Source of the DNA: Porphyromonadaceae bacterium W3.11
GTDB lineage: Bacteria; Bacteroidota; Bacteroidia; Bacteroidales; Porphyromonadaceae
Reading direction: 5' to 3'
Assembly (NCBI GenBank): GCA_030434245.1
Contig: JAUISX010000002.1
Location: forward strand, 310,001 to 374,000
DNA: 64,000 bases
The notes beneath the pieces were generated by a model, which saw nothing but the letters and a program-made list of their open reading frames with translations, searched no databases and was not told the DNA's origin. Shown one piece after another: positions 18,164 through 26,744 of this stretch; position 1 is the first letter of the stretch; each line of letters starts with the position of its first letter. A program made the translations under genes and the position numbers.

Positions 18164-18834
18164 ATTGCTTCTTCCAATTCTTGGTCAAAAATGTTGGACT
18201 CTAGGTGTCGTGCTCCAGGTAGTAATCTAAATTCATAACCATCCTCCATCAGGTGGTCAAGTGCCAATGGGAGGGCGTATCGAAGATTTTTCTCTGCTTT
18301 AAGAGAATCATGGAACACGATGATGGAGCCATTTCGAGCGTATCTCTTGACGTTCTCTAGTACTTTCTGAGGGGATTGCTTCTTGGAATAATCACGGGTC
18401 ACTAGGTCCCACATAATCACTTGATATTGATTCATTAGTCCTCTCAGTTGGCACCAGCCTATGTGTCCGTGAGGGGGTCTCATTAAGCGTGATTTGATTA
18501 ACTTATTTGCTTTATAGACATCTTGTAGATAATCTGCGGTATTCGTTTTAATCCCTTGTAGATGGTGGTATGTGTGATTGCCAACGCCATGCCCCTCCTC
18601 AAGGATTTGCTCAAAGATATCGGGGTGACGCCATACATTTTCTCCAACACAGAAGAACGTAGCTCTAATGTCTCGTATTCTCAGTTGCTCCAGCACCCAT
18701 GGCGTTACTTCTGGGATGGGGCCATCATCAAAGGTTAGATATACCACTTTTGACTCATCTGCTGGGGCTGGGATTCTCCATGTAGCATTAGGAAAAAGAA
18801 TCCGATAGAGTAGAGGGGGGCGTTCTATAAACAT
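18160..18834 (-). CDS. Polysaccharide deacetylase (NodB/CE4 family)
   Basis: The 224-residue protein has the NodB homology motifs: MT1 TFDDGP (Asp36, Asp37), MT2 HTYHH (His87 and His91, metal ligands), MT3 RPPHGH, and a late FHDS motif (His, MT5). It removes N-acetyl groups from amino sugars using a divalent metal. There is no obvious signal peptide, only an N-terminal hydrophobic patch (PPLLYRILFP), so a cytoplasmic or membrane-face role on a glycan precursor is possible. It lies between the DUF2723 gene (24 bases upstream) and the acyltransferase (4-base overlap), suggesting joint envelope-glycan work. Confidence 0.87.
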   Translation of the reverse strand: MFIERPPLLYRILFPNATWRIPAPADESKVVYLTFDDGPIPEVTPWVLEQLRIRDIRATFFCVGENVWRHPDIFEQILEEGHGVGNHTYHHLQGIKTNTADYLQDVYKANKLIKSRLMRPPHGHIGWCQLRGLMNQYQVIMWDLVTRDYSKKQSPQKVLENVKRYARNGSIIVFHDSLKAEKNLRYALPLALDHLMEDGYEFRLLPGARHLESNIFDQELEEAI

Positions 18835-18858
18835 TCTGTTACAGTCGTTTGGTAATGA

Positions 18859-21800
18859 TTAGATTTCTCCCGAAATCATTTTATGAATAGTTAAGAAAGA
18901 GTCCTTATACATCTTCACGTCGTCTCCATATACCGAACTCATAGAGCCCTTATACGCCTCATTATATCTCAGTAACTCGGAGCAGACAAGGACGTCATTC
19001 TGAATGTCCTGAAGGGCTCCGACCAACTCTTGTGGCTTTAAGCTAAAGAACCAATTCAACTCTCTCAGTTTCTCCTCCATGATTTTTATGGAGATCTCTT
19101 CTGCCTTGGCTATATCATTCATATCATAGTAGGCTGTGACGAGTGGGAGTGAAGAGATGCTGTGAGGGATATTCTCCTCTAGGATCACTTTCTCGCAAAG
19201 GTCCAGTACATCTTTAGCCCTTTTGGTATCGCCCTTTGCTACTAAGGCACTTGCCAATGGTCCGAATACAGCACTACGATAAGTCTCAACTAATCGTCGG
19301 CTATTCTCATCGAAGTAAGTACCTGGAATGTCTGCACCACCCCAGCGGAACTTTGTCATCACATTCTGATACATCTTTTCGGTGTCTATCTCTGTGCCAG
19401 TTCCTCTGGTTTCAAATGGCATGATCTGGTAGGCCATACCAGTTTGCCTAAATTTTGGAGTCAGTCCTAATCTCTGATCCTCTCCCACGGTAATGGCATA
19501 ATACATTGGTCGCTCAAATCTATTGGCTTCCATCATATCCAGAAGGGCCAATTCATGACGACCTAGATAATACTTCTTAGAGAAGTCAAAGTGCATCTTT
19601 TGGTCGCCTACATAGGCTGTATCTGATGGATATAATGTGCCGTTACTTATGAGTGCATCCACATCATAGGGGAAGCTCACATACTGTGCTGGCAAATAAT
19701 CCAACGCATCTGCGATCCCTTGTACTCTACGTGTATCGGGGTCATCTGATGCGATGAAGTCAAGCCCTAATCGTAGAGGGATGGTATCCTTCATCTGAGG
19801 TAGGACATAGGCTACTAGTCTCTTTTCACCTCCATACTCCTTAGGTCCCCATGTAATGGGTAGTGCATTCTCGGTATATGAGTTGCGTTTCATCTGATCG
19901 ATGTACCAGTCTGCCTGTAGATATGAGGTGTTGCACACCTTAATATCTCGTCTTACTCCTTCAACGTCCTGCACATACCAAAGTGGGAAGGTGTCATTAT
20001 CTCCGTTACATAAGATAATGGCATTCTCATCACAGCTCTCTAGATAGTTGTTACCAAAGTCCGATGCTAAGCTCCTCCCATCTCGATTGTGATCGTCTAG
20101 GTTTTGGGAGAAGACCAGTGCTACTACGCCTAGTCCTAGTGCGGTAATACCACCTACGAGAGCTGGACTTTTCTTCTTCCCTCTTGAGAGAATGCTATAC
20201 AGTGCTGGGACAGCAAAGCCAATCCATATAGAGAAAGCATAGAACGAACCCGCGTACGAATAATCCCGCTCTCTTACTTGGAATGGGGGCTGATTAACGT
20301 ACAGAACGATGGCCAAGCCAGTCATAAAGAAGAACATCAATATCGCTAAAAACGATTGCTTATTCCTACGGCTGCCATACAACTGAGCTACCAGTCCAAA
20401 AAGTCCAAGAATCAGAGGTAGCATGAAGTATCTATTGTATCCCTTATTCTCCGAAATTATATCAGGTAAGTTCTCTTGAGGTCCTAATACTAGGCTATCT
20501 AAGAACTTTATCCCTGTGATCCAATTCCCTTTATGGATCTCTCCTTGACCTTGGAGGTCATTCTGCCGACCACTGAAGTTCCACAGGAAGTACCTCCAGT
20601 ACATATAATTAACTTGGTAGTTGAAGAAGTACTTCAAGTTCTCTCCAAATGTGGGTACTACCACGGTACGCGATTCGCCACGGTCATTCACATTCATGCT
20701 GCGACCTTTCACATCTCCCCAAAACTCATACCCATCTTTATAGTGTGGCATCATGTTGGAGTACATACGAGGGAAGAACATCTTCATATCGCTGCGATAT
20801 ACCACTTGGTCGCCCTCCACCTTCATGTACCGATCTTTATCCGTCGGGTTGCTCTTTTGAGCCCTGCGGTATGTCACGGTCTTAGTGGTACGAGCCTTCC
20901 CATTAGCCTCATACTCAGGCAGAGAGGCGTAGGTCTGTCCATATATCAATGGTGTAGAGCCATACTGTTCGCGTGAGAGATAATATCTTAGTGAGAAAGC
21001 GTCACTAGGATTATTCTGGTTCATGGGGATGTCGCTATTGGCTCGAATGAGGATGACGCCGTACGTGCTCATTCCGATAAAGAATAAAAACATCCCCATC
21101 GTACTGACACTTAGCGTGTGTATTGGTAATCTCTTGGCATAAAAGAATAGGTACGCGACCACGAGACCAATAATTAATAATGGCATCCACCAGCTAGAGC
21201 CGACGAATGGAATCCCTATCAGTATGACTGATAGGAGGAAGAGGACCCGCAACTTATTTTCCTGCACAGGTCGGCGGATAGTATGGTAATAGGTAACACC
21301 CAGAATAGTGAGTAACAAAAGGATATAGAATACCAGTCCAGTGTTGAATGGCATCCCTAGGGTGTTGACAAAGAAGAGGTCAAAGTATCCACCTACCTCT
21401 GGAGCTCCTTGTAACACTCCAAACATCATTATCGCAATGAGTCCGAAGCTCATGAGGATTGCTTTCACCACCCCTTGCCATGAGGTTTTCTGATGTCTCC
21501 TATAGTAGTAGATGACCGCCATGGCGGGTATGGCTAGGAGGTTCAGTAAGTGAACACCTACGCTCAGCCCCATCAAGTAAGCAATCAAGAGAATCCAACG
21601 ATCTGAATGCAAGTCATCAGCCTGCTCTTCCCACTTGAGAATGAGATAGAAGACGAGGGCGGTGAAGAAAGAACTAAAGCTATAGACCTCTGCCTCTACG
21701 GCACTGTACCAAAAGGTGTCTGTGAATGCGTACATTAGAGCACCTACTAGTCCTCCACCTAGGAACACTAATGCTCGGTCTAGTGGTATCGTCGTCGGGC

Positions 21801-22146
21801 TTCTCCAGGTGTCCCGTAAATAATAGGAGCGACGTATCAGGTGGGTGATGGTCAGGAATAGCAGCATAATCGTCAGCCCACTCAGTAGTGCACTTATGCT
21901 ATTTGCAGCAATGGCAATACCTTCGCCACCTGAAGGGTAAAAGTGTGAGAGGAAGTTATAGAAGAGCATATAGAATGGTGCACCAGGTGGGTGACCCACT
22001 TCCATTTGGCTAAACGTGCTGATGAACTCAGGATTATCCCATACGCTTGCACTCTTCTCCATCGTGAAGAGGTAGGTCGTTGTAGCGATAAGAAAGACGA
22101 CCCCCCCGAGGAGTCTCTCCCACATCTTATACCTTGATTGTGTCAT
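18859..22146 (-). CDS. DUF2723 multi-spanning membrane protein (GT-C glycosyltransferase-like)
   Basis: This is a 1,095-residue protein. About a dozen membrane spans occur in residues 10-370 and 560-705, with an early extramembrane acidic motif (VWDNPEFISTF) and VEAEVYS, typical of DUF2723. The C-terminal ~380 residues are soluble (NGDNDTFPLWYVQ and onward). Eukaryotic TMEM260, which carries DUF2723, is a protein O-mannosyltransferase, and the family is placed among GT-C lipid-sugar-dependent transferases. I infer that this protein moves a sugar from a lipid carrier onto a periplasmic acceptor, but the acceptor is unknown. It is the first gene of an operon with a deacetylase and an acyltransferase. 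Confidence 0.78.
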   Translation of the reverse strand: MTQSRYKMWERLLGGVVFLIATTTYLFTMEKSASVWDNPEFISTFSQMEVGHPPGAPFYMLFYNFLSHFYPSGGEGIAIAANSISALLSGLTIMLLFLTITHLIRRSYYLRDTWRSPTTIPLDRALVFLGGGLVGALMYAFTDTFWYSAVEAEVYSFSSFFTALVFYLILKWEEQADDLHSDRWILLIAYLMGLSVGVHLLNLLAIPAMAVIYYYRRHQKTSWQGVVKAILMSFGLIAIMMFGVLQGAPEVGGYFDLFFVNTLGMPFNTGLVFYILLLLTILGVTYYHTIRRPVQENKLRVLFLLSVILIGIPFVGSSWWMPLLIIGLVVAYLFFYAKRLPIHTLSVSTMGMFLFFIGMSTYGVILIRANSDIPMNQNNPSDAFSLRYYLSREQYGSTPLIYGQTYASLPEYEANGKARTTKTVTYRRAQKSNPTDKDRYMKVEGDQVVYRSDMKMFFPRMYSNMMPHYKDGYEFWGDVKGRSMNVNDRGESRTVVVPTFGENLKYFFNYQVNYMYWRYFLWNFSGRQNDLQGQGEIHKGNWITGIKFLDSLVLGPQENLPDIISENKGYNRYFMLPLILGLFGLVAQLYGSRRNKQSFLAILMFFFMTGLAIVLYVNQPPFQVRERDYSYAGSFYAFSIWIGFAVPALYSILSRGKKKSPALVGGITALGLGVVALVFSQNLDDHNRDGRSLASDFGNNYLESCDENAIILCNGDNDTFPLWYVQDVEGVRRDIKVCNTSYLQADWYIDQMKRNSYTENALPITWGPKEYGGEKRLVAYVLPQMKDTIPLRLGLDFIASDDPDTRRVQGIADALDYLPAQYVSFPYDVDALISNGTLYPSDTAYVGDQKMHFDFSKKYYLGRHELALLDMMEANRFERPMYYAITVGEDQRLGLTPKFRQTGMAYQIMPFETRGTGTEIDTEKMYQNVMTKFRWGGADIPGTYFDENSRRLVETYRSAVFGPLASALVAKGDTKRAKDVLDLCEKVILEENIPHSISSLPLVTAYYDMNDIAKAEEISIKIMEEKLRELNWFFSLKPQELVGALQDIQNDVLVCSELLRYNEAYKGSMSSVYGDDVKMYKDSFLTIHKMISGEI

Positions 22147-22177
22147 AATATATAGTCTATTTCGAAATATCTTCTCG

Positions 22178-22185
22178 CAAAGTTA
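22178..22185 (-). promoter_or_regulatory. -7 box of the DUF2723 operon
   Basis: The minus-strand TAACTTTG matches TAnnTTTG and lies 31 bases before the start codon. No good TTTG partner is visible upstream. Confidence 0.45.
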
Positions 22186-22219
22186 CCGATTTCTATGTAC
22201 ATAGCTTTTTCTCCTGTCG

Positions 22220-23893
22220 CTATAGGAGGATGGTAATCACTATTTGTGCCAAAATTACTCTGAGGAACATTCCTACAGGGTATACCGTAGCATAACTGAC
22301 TGTGGGTGAATCATCCTCAAACTGGTCATTTAGATAGTCTAGAGCCACAGGATTGGCCATACTTCCACAGAGCAAGCCTCCAATACTCGCATAGCTCAGT
22401 TTGGAGTATTTCATGGCGAGGAACCCAATGATTAAAGTTGGGATCATTGTGATTACTAAACCTAGTATCAGCCAAGTCATACCAGCACCCTCCACGATGG
22501 TCTGGATAAATTCACCTCCAGCGGATAATCCTAGACAAGCCAAGTATAGGGTGATACCGAGCGTTCTTACCATCAGGTTGGCACTATGTGTAATATAGGT
22601 GGTCATCTTTAGTCGTGGTCCATAGGCTCCCATGAGGATACCAATGATGATAGGCCCTCCAGCTAATCCTAGCTTGATAGGGGTATCTAGTCCTGGGAGC
22701 AGGATAGGTACCGAACCTAGGATACAACCTATAGTGATACCTACAAAGATACTTATTAGATAGGGGCTCTCTAGGGGTTTCAATTGATTACCGATCCTTT
22801 CAGTGAGTTGCTTCACACCCTCCTCTGGACCTACTACTGTCAGTCTATCACCGATCTGTAGGTGGATATTAGGGTGGGGGATTAAGTCTATTTCGGCTCT
22901 CGTGATACGTGTTACAGTGACCCCAAAACGATTTCTAAGTCTTAGACTAGAGAGGGAGGCCCCATTAAACTCAGCCTTGGAGACCACCAGTCTCTTCTGG
23001 ACAAGTTCGCTATTTTCTATATCCCACTCCACGTCTGATCGTGTTGGGATTTGTCTGCCAAAGATGGTTACCAATTGATCCACATCAGACTCATCACTAA
23101 CAACCCTCAGTAAGTCATTCTCCTGTAAGATCGTGTTGTGCATAGGTTGGAATACTTTCCCTTCTCTATAGATCCGTGAAATAGTAAAGTCTGTCTGGAA
23201 GAGTTTATTGAGCTGGTCCAAGGTGCGACCGACGGCTCCCTCATTAACCACTTGGTATTCACCTACGAAGTGCTGCTCCTCTATCGTTTCCTCTTCACGA
23301 AGCTTAGACTTGGTGGGGAAGAAAAGCTTTAGTAGTTCGAGTACAATGATGACTCCTATCACACCAAGGGGATAGGTGATGGCTGTCGCCAATGCCATCT
23401 CGCTCAGCTCTTGACGAAGTGTGGGGCTATTGGCATGCACTATCTCTACCCCTTGCTGAGCTGCCGCTAGAGCCGGTGTATTAGTAACTGCTCCACTCAG
23501 CACACCCATGAGGTTACTGATGTTATCCACATTAGCGGCATTGAGTATGATTACGGCTAATAAACCAAATAGTATCAACCCAAGACTCCAAGCGTTGAGC
23601 TTCAGCCCATTGGATTTCAGAGAGGAGACAAATGAAGGACCTACCTGAACCCCAAGAGCATACACAAATAAGATCAGTCCGAAATTCTGACAGAACTGGA
23701 GCATCTCTGGCTGAATCTTAACCCCGAAGTGTGCTAAGAAGATACCAAAGAAAAAGACTCCTGCCCCTCCGAGTGAAAACTTGCCAATCTTCTGTTTCCC
23801 AATGAATAGCCCGATACCGCTAGTGATGAAAATAATAATCAATGCTTGTATCAAGCTTTCCGATGTCCAAAACTCAAGAAATGACTCTCTCAT
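22220..23893 (-). CDS. AspT/YidE/YbjL-type transporter with two TrkA-C domains
   Basis: The 557-residue protein has two hydrophobic halves (about residues 15-190 and 380-557), each an Asp-Al exchanger duplication domain. Between them are two cytoplasmic TrkA-C/RCK-like domains (around residues 205-290 and 295-370). The duplicated motifs GVLSGAVTNTPALAAA and GGLLCGSMANPVALDY are the family signature. AspT homologues exchange aspartate and alanine; the substrate of the YidE/YbjL branch is unknown. The start codon lies three bases after the stop of the beta-barrel gene, so it is the third gene of an operon. Confidence 0.88.
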   Translation of the reverse strand: MRESFLEFWTSESLIQALIIIFITSGIGLFIGKQKIGKFSLGGAGVFFFGIFLAHFGVKIQPEMLQFCQNFGLILFVYALGVQVGPSFVSSLKSNGLKLNAWSLGLILFGLLAVIILNAANVDNISNLMGVLSGAVTNTPALAAAQQGVEIVHANSPTLRQELSEMALATAITYPLGVIGVIIVLELLKLFFPTKSKLREEETIEEQHFVGEYQVVNEGAVGRTLDQLNKLFQTDFTISRIYREGKVFQPMHNTILQENDLLRVVSDESDVDQLVTIFGRQIPTRSDVEWDIENSELVQKRLVVSKAEFNGASLSSLRLRNRFGVTVTRITRAEIDLIPHPNIHLQIGDRLTVVGPEEGVKQLTERIGNQLKPLESPYLISIFVGITIGCILGSVPILLPGLDTPIKLGLAGGPIIIGILMGAYGPRLKMTTYITHSANLMVRTLGITLYLACLGLSAGGEFIQTIVEGAGMTWLILGLVITMIPTLIIGFLAMKYSKLSYASIGGLLCGSMANPVALDYLNDQFEDDSPTVSYATVYPVGMFLRVILAQIVITILL

Positions 23894-23896
23894 ACA

Positions 23897-24559
23897 TTAG
23901 AATTTATAGAGAAAATAGAGCTTTACAGCAATTACCTGTTCGGACGATTTACCAAAATAATCCTTTCTCGTATTATTGTAAATCTCTCCAAGCCCATACA
24001 CGTACGAACCTCTGATCCCCGCTACATATTTATTAAAGTGATACTCAGTGCCTAAGCCACCGCCAAGACCCCATGCAAACTTGTTTTCGACTGGCATCTC
24101 ATGCTGCTTTACAACCACTCCAGAAAGACCTTTCTCAGGAAAGTTACCTTCGCTACTTTCGCCTAGCAGATAACCGAAGTGTGCTCCTGCATCTATCGTT
24201 ATCTTGAATGCCCCTTTGCCTATCATAAAGTGGGTCATCACTGGCATGTTAATGTAGTTGAGCGTCCTTGTATAGGAGAGGTCAGGGTGATCGATAGGCT
24301 TTTCCTTCCAACCTCTTGCAGAGTAATCGAGCTCCACCCAAATACCTGCATATTCCTCGATGTCATATCGGAGGATCACTCCTGCATCATACCCCACTTT
24401 CAGCCCTTGTTCTACTTTGGGTTGAAAGATCATATTTGAGAGGTTTACTCCTCCTGTCACACCGACCATAAATCGTAGGGTAAACGTTTCCTGTGCTGAT
24501 GCCATACATATGCATAGCACAGCTAAGGTGAATAGCGAAACGACTCTTTTTCGTAACAT
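23897..24559 (-). CDS. PorT-family outer-membrane beta-barrel protein
   Basis: This 220-residue protein has a signal peptide (residues 1-23, ending ASAQ) and alternating strands ending in the aromatic C-terminus LYFLYKF, as expected for an eight-stranded outer-membrane barrel inserted by BamA. Repeats of the type GVTGGVNLSNM and GLGGGLGTEYHF fit the PorT/OmpA-like small barrel family of Bacteroidetes. No specific function can be assigned. It is coupled to the LysM protein gene upstream (gap 2 bases) and the transporter gene downstream (gap 3 bases). Confidence 0.8.
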   Translation of the reverse strand: MLRKRVVSLFTLAVLCICMASAQETFTLRFMVGVTGGVNLSNMIFQPKVEQGLKVGYDAGVILRYDIEEYAGIWVELDYSARGWKEKPIDHPDLSYTRTLNYINMPVMTHFMIGKGAFKITIDAGAHFGYLLGESSEGNFPEKGLSGVVVKQHEMPVENKFAWGLGGGLGTEYHFNKYVAGIRGSYVYGLGEIYNNTRKDYFGKSSEQVIAVKLYFLYKF

Positions 24560-24561
24560 CG

Positions 24562-26283
24562 TTAATACCTCCTAGTCCCTCCAAGAGAATTATACTTCAC
24601 AAAGAAGACCCCTAGGTTACTGTGAAGGTGGGGATTGACTTTATTCTTTTCGAACTTGAATTCCGATTGAATTCCTCTAGAGACACTTGCGGTGTATCCA
24701 TTTCGATACAATTGTGTCAAAAAGTATTTCCCTGTATCATATCCTAGGAGTCCATACCTAGGGAAGGTACTGCCTAGTCCATGCCCATACCATTTCCTAA
24801 AGTCACTCTCAAAGGCTTTGTATTCACTACTATCTGGATCCACATGAAAGGTGGTGTAGAATGATGCTTCTGCTCCATTCATCATCTTTCCCAAACCTCG
24901 TACATAGGTCTGCCACTCTGGATAACCAAAGGCGACAACGTTCGTTACCCCTAGACTATCTGCGGCTGTGGAGATAGGATAGAGGATATTATTCGCTGCT
25001 GTCATGGATCCTGAATTAGGGACGACCACTACTTTTCCGTAAGCATTCGAAACCTTTAGAACATCTTCTGGTGTAGCAAAGGCTTGCTGAGGCGCTTCGG
25101 TGTATGTCATTCTCTGACTGCTCAGCTCTTGAGTCAGCACATCAATGAATGGATCCTTGCCCTTTTCATCATTTGGAAAGTTTACGATGTGGATGTGATA
25201 CCCTCTATATTCACGTGCAAACTTCTGTGCCGCTTCGGCATAAAGCGATTGATGAGGGGTATTGACCTGATAGATCTCAGCACTGCCAGTCTCGGCATTA
25301 GTATAGTTTCGTGAGGTGAATGGAATCACGTATGTCGCGGATTTATCAAGTGCTAGCTGCGATAATTCCCTTACAGATTGGTCTGAGACACCACCGATGA
25401 TCAGGTCAATTCGTGGTAATGCCTTCAACTCCTGCATGGTGCTGCGTAGTCTATCATCGCTACAATCTACCACATGGACTGAGAAGCTTGCTCCGCTCTT
25501 CTTTAGGTCTAAGAGTGCCATGAGGAAGCCCTCGTAGTACTTCTTAAATCTCTGACTGTTATCTGTTGCAAATGGGAGGGTTAAGACTACTGTCTGAAGG
25601 TCTAGCAATGGGGTTTGATCTCCAATAGCCAGATTATTCTGCATATTCATATCAGGGATTAGGATAGACATCCCAGCCTTTAGCCCCTCTTTTATCTGAG
25701 GGTTATAGTGAAGTAATTGTGCTTCAGACCAGCCTGTCTCTTTCAGTAGACTATAGACGGTTGCACCTGCTGGTACGGTATATAGTTTGAGCCCTGTCAT
25801 CCCGTCACTTTCAGGACGAGCCGAAGGCGGTGGGGTAGTCTCATTGGACGGCACCCTGATATCTCTATCCGTACGAGGGGGGATCTTAATGATCATCCCA
25901 GCAGCTATCTCAGTCTCACTTTTGATTTGAGAATTAACCTTTAGAATTTCGCCAACAGTGACACCATACTTTTTCGAGATAGAGTATAGAGTCTGTCCAG
26001 CCTCTACCATGTGGTATGTTGCTTCCTTATCGTCTTGATAAGTGGGCAGTTGTAGTACCTGGCCTGGGTTAATCCCATTTCGAGCCTCAGGATTCAGTTC
26101 ATATAGCTTTTCTACAGTGATGTCATACATCTTGCTAATCCTGTATAACGTCTCACCACTCTTCACGATATGCGTGCCTCTTTCGGCATTCTGAGCGATA
26201 GCAACACTGAATGCCATCGTTACGATTGCCAAAAAGGCATATAGGGTTATTCTCCTGATATGCGTCATAAAAAATCGAATCAC
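24562..26283 (-). CDS. LysM-repeat protein with periplasmic binding protein-like domain
   Basis: This is a 573-residue secreted protein with a signal peptide at about residues 6-31 (ending AIAQ). Three LysM peptidoglycan-binding repeats follow (about 37-80, 89-133 and 167-210; GETLYRISKMY, GQTLYSISKKYG, GATVYSLLKETG). The C-terminal ~340 residues resemble a type 1 periplasmic binding fold (VVLTLPFATDNSQRFKKYYEGFLMAL and the IDLIIGGVSDQ segment). It probably binds the cell wall through LysM; a ligand for the sensor-like domain is unknown. The start could be M1 or M6. It is the first gene of the operon with the barrel and the AspT-like transporter. Confidence 0.82.
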   Translation of the reverse strand: MIRFFMTHIRRITLYAFLAIVTMAFSVAIAQNAERGTHIVKSGETLYRISKMYDITVEKLYELNPEARNGINPGQVLQLPTYQDDKEATYHMVEAGQTLYSISKKYGVTVGEILKVNSQIKSETEIAAGMIIKIPPRTDRDIRVPSNETTPPPSARPESDGMTGLKLYTVPAGATVYSLLKETGWSEAQLLHYNPQIKEGLKAGMSILIPDMNMQNNLAIGDQTPLLDLQTVVLTLPFATDNSQRFKKYYEGFLMALLDLKKSGASFSVHVVDCSDDRLRSTMQELKALPRIDLIIGGVSDQSVRELSQLALDKSATYVIPFTSRNYTNAETGSAEIYQVNTPHQSLYAEAAQKFAREYRGYHIHIVNFPNDEKGKDPFIDVLTQELSSQRMTYTEAPQQAFATPEDVLKVSNAYGKVVVVPNSGSMTAANNILYPISTAADSLGVTNVVAFGYPEWQTYVRGLGKMMNGAEASFYTTFHVDPDSSEYKAFESDFRKWYGHGLGSTFPRYGLLGYDTGKYFLTQLYRNGYTASVSRGIQSEFKFEKNKVNPHLHSNLGVFFVKYNSLGGTRRY

Positions 26284-26305
26284 TAGTTTAATAATTACTC
26301 AGCGA

Positions 26306-26313
26306 CAAATATA
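26306..26313 (-). promoter_or_regulatory. -7 box of the LysM-barrel-transporter operon
   Basis: The minus-strand TATATTTG matches TAnnTTTG, 22 bases before the first in-frame ATG. If it is used, the downstream ATG (26268) would have a more comfortable leader. The -33 element is not evident. Confidence 0.42.
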
Positions 26314-26627
26314 ACTATTTTACTAGAGATATAGGTGTCTGCCGTGTTACTAGCTACAGACGACACTCCAAATAAAAGCTCTAAGGACATATCACCACTA
26401 ATAACAAGGCACAAATGTACAGATTCATTAACTTACGAGTATTATACTACTCAGAATGAGTCGCAATGTGAATATCGAATAGCTATAGGGTAGGTCTCCT
26501 AGCCCTTCGAAACTCCGACAATGAGAATAGTTGATTATAATATCTCCTTCGGTTCTTCCATCCTGAATTTGGTGCTTTAAATATTTTCTTGAAGAGTTAA
26601 AAAATGAGTTGTATTAACTTCTGATAA

Positions 26628-26667
26628 GAAAAAATCCTACTGTGGAGTATAATCTACACAGTAGGAT
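26628..26667 (-). terminator. Rho-independent terminator of the left tip-lipoprotein gene
   Basis: ATCCTACTGTG (26634-26644) pairs perfectly with CACAGTAGGAT (26657-26667). Read on the minus strand the hairpin is followed by a run of T, so it ends the leftward transcript of the gene at 26745. Confidence 0.82.
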
Positions 26668-26744
26668 ATACTTATACTAGGGCCATATGCCTCATGACTC
26701 TTTTTACCATGTATGTGTGTAATACAATTATCTCATACAGATAG

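Larger units (their letters stand above)
26284..26744. other. Gene-free interval between LysM operon and tip gene
   Basis: The 461-base gap contains a minus-strand -7 box for the LysM operon (26306-26313) and the terminator of the left tip gene (26628-26667). Nothing else is recognisable. Confidence 0.5.

Noticed and set aside
20533-20976. Plus-strand His-rich ORF opposite the DUF2723 gene
   Set aside because: The apparent histidine-rich product arises from the complement of a real membrane-protein gene and has no supporting signal.
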